This document shows positions 1-12,843 of a stretch of DNA of 64,000 nt, piece after piece. Position 1 is the stretch's first letter; each line of letters begins with the position of its first letter. Source of the stretch: Taenia hydatigena (lineage: Eukaryota; Platyhelminthes; Cestoda; Cyclophyllidea; Taeniidae); NCBI GenBank assembly GCA_036345935.2, contig JADWOT020000004.1, positions 2,594,418-2,658,417 on the forward strand, given 5' to 3'. The notes under the pieces are model-generated. The model searched no databases. It worked only from the letters and a program-made list of their open reading frames with translations, and was not told where the DNA came from. The position numbers and the translations under genes are program-made.

Positions 1-1489
1 CTGGTCGGACATCTTATTAATGGTGCTAAGCTTCTCCTACTGCATGGAATGATTCACCTCCAAACCTATTTATCCAACTCCCGAGTGAATCAGGTAGGAG
101 GAAAATGCGTGGAGGGAAGCAAAATCAACTTCTTGTGTACGTGACAGCTCCCAGCAAAGAAGAGAGAACAAAGAGAGTTGATGAATATGGATCAGGATGA
201 CACTTCAAGAAATCGGGATGATTGCGTGTTTTACTTCAAAGCGGCGGATAATGCAAAAGGGTAAAAGGGAATTAGTCGATTGCCAAGGTTTGTTCTCCAA
301 ACAAATTTTTCACAAGGCGGTCAAAACTGCTGTGTTTGTGAGAGCACAGACACCCTCACGGAGGACCAAATCCACAGGACATTGGAAGGGTGCGAAATGT
401 GTCTCCACTGTGACGCCCGATTGCGTAGTCACATGACGATGACAAGAGGACGGCAAGTCACAGACATGGAGTTTGGACTCACCGTCTGCACTTTGGCCAG
501 ACAGATTTATGTCTTACTGTGTTTTGTAATGCTCTCCTCCTCCTGTCCCTCCTCCACATCATTGAATGAGAGGATGTGTGCTGGCACAGAACATGGATGT
601 TTGACATCCATCCACCTCATTCATTTGTGATGTAGGCAAGTTGAATGGCGATGTGGTCAAAAATTGGCAGTTCAAAACTGAATCCTTTTGGGCCTAAAGG
701 TCAGACTGCATTGTCTAGGATGATTGTAAAATCAACATCATGGGCAAAATTAAAAATTAATGAGAGATTTTTGACTTAATTTTGGCACTGCTCTTGACAC
801 CTTCCAGTTGGTGGCACGCGATGACGCATTGCAACCGCTATGGAGAGACTTTGGCATCAATCCTCGGCAACTCTTCTCTGGATCTTGTAGTTTCCATCAT
901 CCTGGACCCACCCACCCATCCACCTATTAATAATCCACCTATTATTTTGCTATTGTTTAGTCAATCCATCTTTGTCTGTCCAGCTAATGCATTCACTCGC
1001 CTTTCAGTCATCCCTCCACCTCTAAGCCTTCCCAACATCCATTAATAACAGATGCGTTATAAACTTCTCACTGCTGCTGTTCGTGCGGTTTTCGCAATAG
1101 TCTATTGTTTTCTTGATCTCACCGATAAATGAGATTTTGTTTGATCAAAATAATCCATAAAACCATTTTGTGTGTAGTTGGGGGAGAATCTAGTGAAAAC
1201 ACTTAGCAACCAGTGAACTCACGGAGATAAGGAAGGTAAAAGATATGGAAGCCAGAAGGACAAAAATTCTGTAGCACATTAAAAACACTTGAATCACCCA
1301 TCACTACTTGATTACTAACTTTGTTAATGAGCATTTTATGGTTCGTTTTGGCTTGCTTACGCCATCCATGGGCACCACTCGAGGGGTGACGGTAGTGATG
1401 GATGAAAGCGTTTGAGGCCTGTCAACTGAAAGGCGTTCAATTGCATGACGACTTACCTAATGCTAACTGAAATTATCAGAATGAAAAAA

Positions 1490-2440
1490 CTAAAAGGAGG
1501 GAAGAGAGGAATGTGGTGAGGCATCATCGGTTTTGTGGTTGAGGAGAACGAAGTTGTAGGCGAGACTGGTGGACTTCGTGACGCACAATCAACCATCACA
1601 AGTTCTTACCTTGATCATTATTCCCATTCTGTGCCTCTTTGCTCCTAATAATTAAGAAGTGCTTGTGATTCATGTTTTGATTTTGGTACATGCCGCAAAA
1701 TACCGAAGGGCGCTCGCACGCTACTTATTGTTGAAAACAGTAGTATCTTTTAATGAGTGAAATGGCGTATGGACCACTTTTCCATTGCATGTAAACCATA
1801 CACCCAGTAATTTTTCAATGTGAACAAGGCAATATTAAGACTTATAAGCTTAAAAGGTAATGACTAGCCATTTTGAGGAGTAAGGACGCATTCGCCTTTC
1901 CTCATGGTTTCCTAAACATTTAGTTAACATTAAAATACTTGCCATTGCGGCATTCTTTCCCTTGAAGTTTCTGTCTTAATACACCAAGAATCGCAGTATT
2001 GAAGTCTCTCGTAATGGCTGTGGGCCGAGTGTCATTCTAGCTCTAGGTCCTTAAGGTGGGTAACATGTTGGAGAGCCTGGGTCTACTGATCCATTCGACA
2101 AATGAGTCCTTTTAGCAATCTGTCCACAGTTCATGCGCATATCATCCAGCCATTTCACATGCTCGATGCTCGCAAGAACAACTGTAAGTGCTGAGAGGGT
2201 CAATTTTCATCTTTACCAGACTTGTTAAGTGGGAATCTCAAGGGCCGACTTTTGAACTGTACGTTCCCCCGACGTTGACATCGTGGCAGTGCACTCAAAA
2301 CTTCCCTCGATGTCTGAAGCATTTTTCCTTTGTCCATCACCGCACACTGTTGCATCGGTGCATTGACATTGTTGTTTGACATCATCGGTAAAGACGTCAG
2401 GGAGGGAATAATTAAGCAACGACAAATACTTCACAGTTGG
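1490..2440. repeat. Dispersed repeat, related to 37340-38230
   Basis: Blocks here match the second half of the repeat seen near 37.3-38.2 kb. Examples are the GACGCACAATC stretch near 1580 (also near 10010 and 37405), the CAGTAGTATCTT stretch near 1738 (also 37616), and CTGTTGCATCGGTG at 2347 against CTGCTGCATCGGTG near 38155. The copies are clearly diverged with indels. No terminal repeats or enzyme motifs are visible, so the element class is unknown. Confidence 0.55.
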
Positions 2441-2639
2441 TTTAAAAAAGAAGGACTCTTCGTGAAATGGTCCTCAACTTAATTTGACTTGTTTTAAATC
2501 AAATCCTTCATCGACCAATTTGCGAAGCCAGGCAATTAAGTGAGCAGAACCTAAGTTAGTATGAGTAAAAGCTACTGGTGTACATTTAATTAACTTTCGA
2601 GGGTGTAGTACCTTTTGACGTTGGAAGAGATGCTGCTGC

Positions 2640-4600
2640 ACCTCCACTACGTGCAGCGAACAATGCAACTCGAATGCCAGACGCCTTCAGCAAAGACATC
2701 AGGCAGTACCGTCAGTAAGAACTGGTGCATTGACGAGCGCGGATGAAGAAGGACTTCTGAGAAGAAGCTCATAAAATGTGGACCTGTAAGAAGTGACAGT
2801 AGGCTTTGAGTGCTGCACGGTGGCTGGGTCGGTGAAGCTGCCATCGGCGCAATAGATGTGCAGTAGTGATGCATTCTGCATTCAGCGCACGGAATGGATG
2901 ATACTGGATTATTTACTCAAAAGCAATGTAAAGGTATTAGAAGCGACGTAATGGGCACAATCGTTTGTAGAAATGTGTGCAATTTCAAAGAGTCTAGGCA
3001 TACTGGATGAGAAGATGAATTCCATTGAAATCCGTCTCGGAATACTGTAAAACTGCACAGAGGTGAGTGGGCCCTGATACATTTCTTACTTCCTGCATGA
3101 AGAGCAAAGTGGAAAGCGGCAGAAGCTGTAGTGGCTAGCATTTCAATGTCAATTGCAGGAACGGAAATCTGTGCGGAAGGGAAAATGGGCTTTTGACTTC
3201 TCAAAATGACTTTTATTGCCACATGAGTTTGAGGATTCCCGTTTGGGTTGAACATGTCTGGTAAAGAAGAAAGACAAGATTGAACTACAGGAGCAATGTG
3301 GTTACAAGACATGCTCAAGTGCCAGAAGGCACTACTTCCTTCAAAATTAAGTAGCATATCCCGCAGATCTTATTGGTCGAGTCCTTCGACCCCACATAAG
3401 CAAAGCAGTTTACTTTTGTGATCATAAATAGGAAAAAAGGGAGGAACAGGCGATTTTGAAATTTGCGCCACGAACACCACCGTTCTCTCTTGCGTTGGCT
3501 TTCGTCTCATTGGCAAGTCCAGTAATGTCTCACTCTCATCGCTTATCTCTCCTTTGTTTATTCCTTTGTTTAATTATTTTGATCAACTTATAAACACATT
3601 AATCAGTGCCTCAAAGGAGAGTAATTGGGTGGCCAGAGCGATTAGCCATGCGATTGAATGCCTCCTTGCTGACAGACCTCACGCAGCCGTAGGTGGGTGT
3701 AGACAATCACAATGGAGCTAAAAGGGTCTCATTAACAAATTTTTTAGTTAAACAATGATAGACTGATAAGATTTGCTGAATCAGCTACTCACCTTTAGTC
3801 GACTTCTCCTTGCATCACTTTTTCGTTGCTTTGCAAGAAAGTGTTTTTTGTGAATTCTTGGAGCGTTTTACCCCTCTTGACAGCTTTTAGGGCGTGATTA
3901 AAGGGAATCATAATGGACAGTCGTTAGTGAGCTAGAAAAGCATCAATGCCACTCAAGTGAGTTTCTCCTCTCCAACATGCTTTTTCTAAGAGAGCACGAG
4001 GCACTCCATGTCGATTGCTGACAAGAAGTTCGGAGAGTGCTTCTCCCTTCCCAAATGTCCATCGTGTCGATCTCCTTTCCCGCCCCTTGAATGGGTGGAT
4101 TTTACTGCATCTAAGCATCAACGATGCTGACTTTGCCGTGGTGGTGTGTGGTGGATGACGGGTAGATGAGTGGAGGGAGTAACTGGATGCCAGCTAAATG
4201 ATTGAGCTACGAAGACACCTTGTTGACGGACCGCAAACAGTGCATGGCCAAAATACTGACAGTCAAGGTCGAATAGAATGAACGCTGATGAGTAGATGGA
4301 CACATTATTAATAGCTAGACGGATGGTTGGTAGGGTGGATCTGAGACAGCGAGATGGTTGAAGGGTGGATGGATCTAGGATGTACAGCCACACTATGAAT
4401 GAATAAAAAATGGTGCAGCGATGCATTGGAACTTAGAAGCTAATAATTATGGTAACCATCAATTGCTTTCTTGTCGCATCGTTACGTCAACTACTTTGTT
4501 GTTGCTGGTAGCGACGTATCAACGCGACACCAACTGGAAGGTGTCAAGATCATTGCAGGACAACAACTTGACACCCGCCAATGAAAAAGGCAAATTACCA
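2640..4600. repeat. Dispersed repeat, collinear with 31570-33550
   Basis: Successive blocks recur in the same order near 31.6-33.5 kb: ATCGGCGCAATAGATGT at 2843 against AGCGGCGCAATGGATGT at 31791; the ATAAACACATTAATCAGTGC region at 3590 against 32415; CCTCTCCAACATGCT at 3966 against 32921; and the GAAGGTGTCAAGA stretch at 4538 against 33492. Minus-strand ORFs such as 2917-3357 lie inside the repeat and are not proposed as genes. Confidence 0.6.
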
Positions 4601-6900
4601 TGTTGATGATTTCAAAATTAAATCATCATATAGCTTTAGCATATTTTGAAAAAATAACTAATCTCCAAGCTTTGTTGACATCAAAATGATTGTTTTGGAC
4701 CTGAAAAGTAAAAGTAAAGACTGTGGACAGATTAATTCCACCCTGTTGATTTGTTTGATGACAGCCTTGTTGGAGACGTTGTGGAAAACCCATCTCTTGC
4801 TGGATTCATGCGAACAGATAGAAGTCGCCAAGACTGCTGCTACATACGGGTAGATGGACGGATAAGATGAGGGAGACACTTCCCATTAATTGAAGCACAA
4901 ATGACCACTCCATTCACCCAACTTCTCTCAGCTAACCGTCACACGCTATTGTGATGTCTCGGCTTTGAATGTGGGAAAGGAGAAGAGGAATGCCTGCTCA
5001 AATTACTTCTTTCCTTCTGGTCCATGCCTCCTTGTCGGCTCACCAATCAACCTTCTGGCATCTGGCTGGGCTCAGTTGACCTTGCGAAAAGGACAAATGT
5101 GAATGACGTCGGTAGTGGAGTGGGTGAATGAGGTGAAGGGGTTAGTGGAATTGTCCTTCCCACGAACAAACAAGGATGCTCAATTGGTGCATTTGAATCA
5201 ATCACTTGACCAACTGATCACCTGGTTACTTGACTGGTGGTGCAGAAGGGAGCCAGCCATCGCTGCGACAGTCACACGACAAACATCAATGCGTAGGTGC
5301 CCATGTCACTGTGAAGTCGTAACAGTGGGGATGGCATTGACGTACGTTCAGTCCGTTCTCCTGTGCATTAATTTTGGGTGAGTGACTTGTTGCGGAAACC
5401 TAAATGAGTGAGAAGAGGACGGATTGGCACTCTACCCCAACACGAGATGAAGGAAAAAAATGGAACTGAAGTCAGCAGTAGAAGTGGCAGCGGACCTGAT
5501 AAAAGAGGCTTACACTTGGTGGTTTGCCAGGAAATGCCTCACCCTTCTGCGGGATTTGCGCTTCTGTTCTTTACCAAGTGGAAATCATTTCCCCAAGTGT
5601 CTTCAGGTGATTCACGAATGAGGCACCTGATGAAAGTGTTAAATACAGGTACGGCTGAGTGGATTCTATTCTTCTTGTCACTGAAACACGGTAAAGACGT
5701 AAACTACTAGTGCAGTGACTACTAGGAGGAAAGGTGGAAGGAAATTTACTAGCGATGTAGGCAGTAAATTGGAGTGATCTCTTTGACTGAAGTGACGGAG
5801 GAAATTACGATACTCGTCGCAAAGTGTTAGTGAATTGGGCATCGTTGTGCAAACATTCCTCCTTTCCTCCCCTCCTGTCAGGCTGTTTTGACAGCGGTTT
5901 ATTTTTTGTGGCAGTGCTCTGGACTAAAAAGGTTGCATCATCTGCTAAACAGTCTTGTTAATGCACGAGGAAGTCGAGAGGAGGAGGCTGAAAAGTACGA
6001 AGCAATCACCAACAAGGCAACTAATGAGACTATCGCGACTGTCGAATGTGTTTTCTAGAAGGCGAGTTGGATCCCACTTCATCATCAACACGGCACATTT
6101 GTAAGATCCTTGGTTTTTGGAACTAGTAAAAGTTATGCAAAAACTGGTAGTGAATGCGCTAACGATTTGCCAGCATAGATGTTGTCAGGGATGCCTCTAC
6201 AGTGCTTGTTTGGTGATTATTTAAAGAAGATTGTATTCAAGATAAAGGACTGCGAAACGCTTTCCCCAATCCCTAGGATTTCTACTTTACCGCCATTACA
6301 ACTCCACTTCGCGACAGGCACAAAGACACGAGACAATCGTTTGCTGTAGCGCATCAATGTGCATTCACAAAAACGTGGTGCTTCGGTCTCGACTCGCTTT
6401 ACCAACGCGAGTGTTGAGGAGCACAACGGTGCTGTCAAACAGTGCAGGTGGTTGACAGTCTTCCAATGCCTTGACTTGGAATTTGCCTTCGACTTTGGTT
6501 TTTATGTTCAAAGTAATTAAAGCGATACAAGTGCTGCAATGTCACCCAAACGTGGCAAGTGTCGGCACAGTCTTCGTGCTTCATTGTTGCGCCCTCTTTG
6601 CTCGGCACAGAACCGAAGCTGCCTATCGACTGTGGTGTCAATCATTTATTCTAGGCACTACATTCTGGGACAAATGTGTGGTTTCGTTATTTTAACAACG
6701 AAAACCCATATATTATTTGCAATTCAAAGAGCCTTCATCTCTACTAATTGCCCTAGCGAAATGCGCATTTAGCAATGCCGTCCAAAGGAGAACAGGGTAA
6801 TTTATGCAAATTACTAGCAAAGCAGCCATGAAAATTCTTGCTTTTATGGATCACCGTAGTGTCCAACCTCTGCTTTTGTATAGCAGAGGGATAGCTTTCA
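4600..6900. other. No gene recognised
   Basis: Plus-strand frames at 5103-5381 and 5408-5710 are open and the first ends near GTGAGT (5379), but part of the stretch (about 5130-5170) resembles sequence near 34540-34580. I see no linked exons and make no gene call. Confidence 0.4.
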
Positions 6901-9900
6901 TGCATCTAGCTGCTACCATCATCGTACTAGCTGCGACAGTCAGTGTTGAAGGGTCGATGGATGAATGGGATGGGGCGTTGGATGCTAGAAGAAAATAATG
7001 CGTTTGGGGAACACTTATTGACGGATGCTCCGAAGATGGTGGTAGATGAGTGACTGATAGATAGAGAGAATAAAGGAGTAGCAATAAAAGAAGAGGTGTC
7101 TGAACAATGGCGAATGGGTGGATGGACAGGCGCAACACTATAATGGAAATCACATCAACCGCTTTGCTGTTGCCGATGACAACGCATTAGCATGCAACAT
7201 TATCTGGGAGGTGTCGAGATTGTTGCCAAAACTTGACGGAACTGTCAGAAAGAAAAGTAAATCCTCTCATCTACAGTACCACGTAGACTTTCTCTCTTCA
7301 CCCCAACACTTCCGCGCCAATTCACTCATGCCCTTAAATTTACGTTCGGCTTAGGAAAATGCTCCAAACTTCTTGGATTTGAGTCCTCAATGTAAAGCTC
7401 TTTTCCCTTCAGCTTGCATCTTTGGCATTAAAGCAAACCAATGATGACAGCGTCATGCCGAACGTCATGCAATGTGCTAACACACGCACACACCGCTTGG
7501 GAGATGACGTGAAATGCATGCGAACACATGAGGGAGAAAATGTGCAGAAAGGAGGGGCAAAAGGCTGCCAAGGGGCAAAATCATAGTCCACACTTCATTA
7601 CAGTGACCTTCTGTTCTCCTGTCACCATCATGTGACTGTTTAATCGGCCTTGCAACACCTTCTGTCGGGCCACCTCAAATCCTGGCAAGGGAGGAGAACG
7701 AAGCCACTTGACTGCGAAGTAGTGACTTTGTTTGAATCCTCCGCTTGATTAAGATGTGAGAGGTTGTTTTATGTGATCACTCGAGTTAGTTGTATCTCAA
7801 CCTCTTTGAAGAGGCGCCAAAACTTTGCCTTTCTGTATATTTTGTTTTATGCCATGCAAGGTTTGTAAGGGATCATTCCACTTTGTTGAGCGGTGGACAG
7901 ACTACTTTGCTGGAAACATTGTGGAGGTGGCCTTTCTCTCTTGGGGCAGGTGAAGAGGAAGAGCGGCACCACAGCTGCAGCCACGTACAGACAGATGGAT
8001 AGACAAGGGAATAGAGACATTTACTTTCAGCACTACCGAAACGTGGATGTTGTCTTTACCAAAAAAGCAGAGCAGGTGGAGCATCCAAACCATGTTGTTG
8101 CTTTGCGTATAAACGATTTGCATTGTCTAATAATCAAGGTGGCTCCCTATTTCCCTACTCCTTTCCACTGGACAATGCGGTTTCGCACGGAAATGCTTAT
8201 CTGGCAAATCACACAGGCAACTGACAACGAAGAGGGGAGAAAGAATCAGTAGAATGGAGTTTTGAATATGGATCAGCACACTGGCCAGACAGATCCTTGT
8301 TGTGTCGTAGCTAGAGCCTTCATGCTCGCCAGCTCGCTCTCCAGTCCTGTTATGGGGAGGCATTCCATCTACGTCATCGCCCAATGGGTGTGGAAATGCA
8401 TGCGATTCGACTTGCCTCTGCCATCTTAATGTGATCTCAGTGTGAGATGACTAAGTCGTGAGTAGATGTGATTCAAGTCAAACGCTGCACTCTCATCTCC
8501 AGAAAGTCAAAATGTTGAAGTGTTCTGTTGAAGACTTCATAAAAAGTCGACATTGAGAGCATGGTTTTGGCTCGTTTCTGGCATTACTTCTGACACATCG
8601 CCACCAGCAACAGTGAAGCGGTTAAGGCGAATGCTTAATAAGAAGGTATTGTAGTTGAGGTTTGTGAATTACGATGGGGTTGGTTCACCAATCCCTCTGT
8701 ACATCTTTGCTGGACTTTATGCACCTTTGATTTGCCTCCCTGTCAGTCGTCCTTTCATCATGAATATGAATATCTATCCCCAGAATAGACCAGGCATTAG
8801 TCCTTCCCTTTATGCAGCTACTCACCTAATCATTCATTCCAAGCTCATTCGTGCATCTTGGACCTTCCTACCCAGCTATCTACTCGACACAGTTCACTCT
8901 CTTACTTTCCCTTAACTCATCTTTCATCCTCCTTTGTCTTTTGGTCACCCACTATCTATCCCTTCCAGACATCCGTTAAACAGTGTTTCCTACCTTTACT
9001 TATAATTTCTGTCCTTGTTACCATAAAGAAGAGGACTAAAGACGACATAAAATCTGATTCCGAAGTCCCTTTAGGTGAGTTGAGGGCACTTTCGTTGCTG
9101 ACGCGACATCGGCACCAATGAAGAAGGCGGTGGGTTAGATTGGTCCATTGACATCATCGCTTCAAGAGACAGGAATCCGAGATTGTTGTTAGACGCATTC
9201 TAAGAGCGTCTAATCAGCAGCAATTTCGTGCATTTTTTGCTCCCTCTAAGTGCTTCACTACCTGCTATGTTGGACAATAGATTCTCGACGATGCTGTTCT
9301 ACAGTGGTAGGTGCGCTGTGTGAGTTGACAGCCACGACAGTTTAACAAAACAGGAAAATTTGTTATTTTAGCAATTCTGCTATTGTGTCCTGCCTCCCTT
9401 TTGTCTGTATATCCACCATTGTTAGACGGGAAAGACAGTCGCCAGCCACTCTTCCCCTTTTGAGTCAACAACAACAACTTTTCTTTCGTGCCTTGATTGC
9501 ATGTGAAAATAATAAGGCTTGTGTATCTTTGCCAAGAAGGTTTTAAAACTCTACCATTGCAAAAGAGGGTATTGCTTTGAAAAATGAAGTGGCAGTTACG
9601 CACCCCATTTCTGGCTTAATACAGTGCGAAGTGTACAGCAATTAGAGTGTCCATGGAGGATGTGAAGGCGAACAATGAAAAGAAAAGCAATAAAAATTAG
9701 GCTGTTTATTTGAAACACTTGAATTGCCTGCCTTTATTTGACTGGGAAATCTGTTGACGTGTACTGTTTCCTCCATTTTGGTTTGTTTACGATCACCTGC
9801 AGGCATCACTGGAAGTATGGTGTGAGTGAGGGATTGAGATTTACTTTAAGCGACACTGTCTCCTCCTTCAGTGTATTTCTACGGTGCTTTAGTTATGAGC

Positions 9901-10150
9901 AAAATGATTAGATGAGGGAGAACAAGTGCGGAAAAGGAGGAGGGATGTGAGACATCATGTGACTTGTGAATGAGGAAAAGGCAGATGCAGGAGAGACTAG
10001 TGGCCTCGGTGACGCACAATCCACGATCACAAGGTATTGACGTGATTGCTTTCTCTTTCCTTTCTTCTCTCACTCACATCCAAGCAAAATTGGCCATTTG
10101 GATAAGCGTGGATCTACTTCTTGTTTTATTCATTGGAGTGGAACAATGAA
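6900..10150. repeat. Long dispersed repeat, collinear with 33240-37570
   Basis: Matching landmarks keep the same order in both places: ACCGCTTTGCTGTTGCC near 7158 against ACCACTTTGCTGTTGCC near 33446; ATCATGTGACTGT near 7628 against 33793; AATCAGTAGAATGGAGTT near 8245 against AATCAGTGGAATGGAGTT at 35945; AGACAGTCGCCAGCCACT near 9433 against 36864; and TGCAGGCGAGACTAGTG near 9988 against 37384. Spacing differs because of indels, with more than a kilobase extra in the second copy between 33980 and 35930. No transposase or polymerase motif was seen. Confidence 0.6.
9029..9074 (+). CDS. Possible upstream exon (46 bases), doubtful
   Basis: Only one frame is open, between a strong acceptor (TTCTGTCCTTGTTACCATAAAG) and GTGAGT. 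It reads KRTKDDIKSDSEVPL. Its phase matches the alternative acceptor at 12849-12850 of the seven-exon model, which would make that model longer. Against it, the segment lies inside the dispersed repeat whose other copy (near 36470) has lost the donor. Confidence 0.18.
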
Positions 10151-12843
10151 GGTGAAGAATGTGTTGCAAGATGCGTACGAGGTAGCTCGCGAATTCGATC
10201 CATTGTTGAAGGCAGCAGTACATCATTGTAGCCCTTGATGTTTAAAAAGAAGGCCATTTTTCGATTCACAGGCGTCGATTAATTGTTTGTACACTTGAAA
10301 GGTGATCAAATTTGGACCTGCGATGCCTTACAGAAAAGTCCTTTGTTCTGCCGACTAATTCTTCTTCCACCATGTGTCAATATAATGAATCTTAAGAGTT
10401 TTGGCAGAAAAAAGTCCTCTATTCAAGTGCTATTTACTTACGTCTATGTTGCTCATTCAATCTTACTTTAAGTGTCGCCGAATATTTCTCATTTTGCCAA
10501 ACAAATCTCATCAAGCCTGTTGGGCCATCCATGGCGAAATTCGTCGATGGGTATCTGGTGGCTATAAGGCATCCTCTAGAGAAGCGGATAATTATTTTCC
10601 TCATACAATTATGTAGGATTTATAAAGCATCACAAGTGAAGCAAATCGAAAAAACAGAGGTGGTCGATGCTTGAACTGACAGCTGCCGGTGCCAACAATG
10701 AACATCTCGTTGGGAATTAGTTACGCAGACGCTTTGTGGCGATGGGAGAGGAAAAGGGTGGAAAAGAGGAGAATGAGTTATCAAGATGGACTTTGACTTT
10801 GCTTTCACGGATGATGGATGGGTTATAAATTGATGATGAAGTTGCATTAAGTTATTAGGAAGTGTATGTGATAAGAGGACGTTCTCCCTAGAGGACCTAC
10901 CTTGAAGCAGTGAAGTAGGGGGCGAAGGAGCTTCTCTGCCCCATGTGCTGGTGGAAGGAAATTTATTATCATGTGTAAGGAGGAATAAAAGGATTCGCCT
11001 TGACTTTAAATGGGCCGACATTCTTAAAGAACCGTTGATGGCTCGAGTGACAAATAGTCAAACATTGGGGCCGTTCGTCATGCAGGCTTGCTTTCCCTCC
11101 CCACAGTGTAGACGGACTCTCTGGTGTTCCTCGATGTGATTTCAAAGCAGTACACTAAGAGGTATCACTCAAGTCTGACCTCAACTGAAATGGAAAACTT
11201 TGTGGAGACTGCCACTCCGTCTGCAACAGCTACCAACTTGTTAGCATTCTTCACTCCTTGCACATACTTTGCTATCTTTATAATCTACTCTAGCCCTTGC
11301 TAAGCGACTGACATTTCATTAATTATCTCCAGATGGCGTCCTTGCCAACTAGTTCCTCACAAGACATCGGATTTGTATCTGACAAAATTGTCTGTTAGAA
11401 GGTGAAAACGCAGTTCACGTCCCCACAGGTTCCACTTCAGCTCTTTGACATGGTTTTATGTCCTCCCACGCAGCCTCTGCCCCTCCTGTCTCCCCTCTAC
11501 CTTACCAAGAAGCATAATCTTCCTCTACCACCTCGGCTTACAACAGCTTGGAAGACGTCTCGAAATACTTGAATCGCACTGTGATCTCTTGTGCGACGTT
11601 ATATAACTAGGAGCTGGAAATCCTGCTCTAATCACCTTTCTTACCACCACTATCCTACTTTATCGCCGCCACCTCCATCACGCATGTGTCCATCTGATTA
11701 GCTGGTGCTAATGATGAGGAGGTGGGATTAAGCTACCTCCCTTCCCTCTACTCTAAGTGAGGTGCATAGTTCAGTTAGATTCGTTAGTCTCCCGTGTTCG
11801 CCATTGTAGAGCATCTCGATGCAGTCTGCACAACATCTACGTCTTCTTCAAATATTTTACTGGTTCGCAAATGATGGGGTAATTAAGGCCTTGAAAATCG
11901 TCCGATTCTAGGTTTTTTTGTGAACGGAACCTCCGCTATTAGCTAATTGACACTTTTACTCAAATGGAATCACATGTAAGGTGGAAGGGGATTTCGTTTT
12001 CACTTGACACGAAGACAAACCTGCGAGAAGCTCTTTCTGACAGCAGTGCAACCACCTGTCAAATAATGATGTACGTTTTCCACCAAGCCTACTATCACTA
12101 CCCTTATACCTTCATGGAGATGGAAATGTTGGTAAAATAGGATTATGGCGAGAAGCCGCACGGGCTAGCTAAAATAAGGGAGGCAAGTAAGATCCCACAG
12201 CGCAAATTTCTGTCGCGGTTCTGCGACAAAAGTGTTTCAAAAAGGCCACCTATTTGGCATAAGTTGGAGAGTGAGTGAGGACCCTTTCCTGCCTCTGTTT
12301 GACTTGAGCGCCATAAAGTCACCCAGCAGGGTCGGTGGTCGAATGTTGCCGTAGCCAACACCTGCAAGTGTGATGATTGGCTAATTTGCTTGATCCGTGG
12401 ATAGGAACAAATGGATGCCTAAGTACACATTCGGAGTCCTGAGAGTAAGTGCTTTTGAAGATAAGAGAGTCCGGAGGCCGCAGCCTTCCCCATTCTCCAA
12501 AAACAATCACAAAACTCCTCAACTTCTTGTGATTAGGATATGAGTGAGGAGAAATGAAGTGGAGTGTGTCTCTGTGTGATTACAAGAGGCATTCCAGGTG
12601 AGAGATTGGCCAAAAGAGGGACGAAAATGTTGCAGTGAGCTACTGCGGATCTGTCGGTGGTGAGAGTACTCGTTGAACCTTTGCAGTCAGCAATAAGCCT
12701 GAGCGAGCCAAAATCATCTCTACCGATAGAAAACGATGGTAATTCAGTGGAGAAAATTGGCAGTTAGGCTATGGCTGAATGGAAGTGCATTGGCAGAAAG
12801 GTGGAATCAATCGCTGTAGGATCAGAACTTCTCTACCTTCAAG
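10150..12843. other. No gene recognised
   Basis: The largest frame is a minus-strand one at 10620-11021. It contains an exon-like part (about 10890-10947) after a good acceptor (TTTCCTTCCACCAG) and before GTAGGT, with two frames open. Nothing links to it. The rest shows no convincing exon. Confidence 0.4.
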
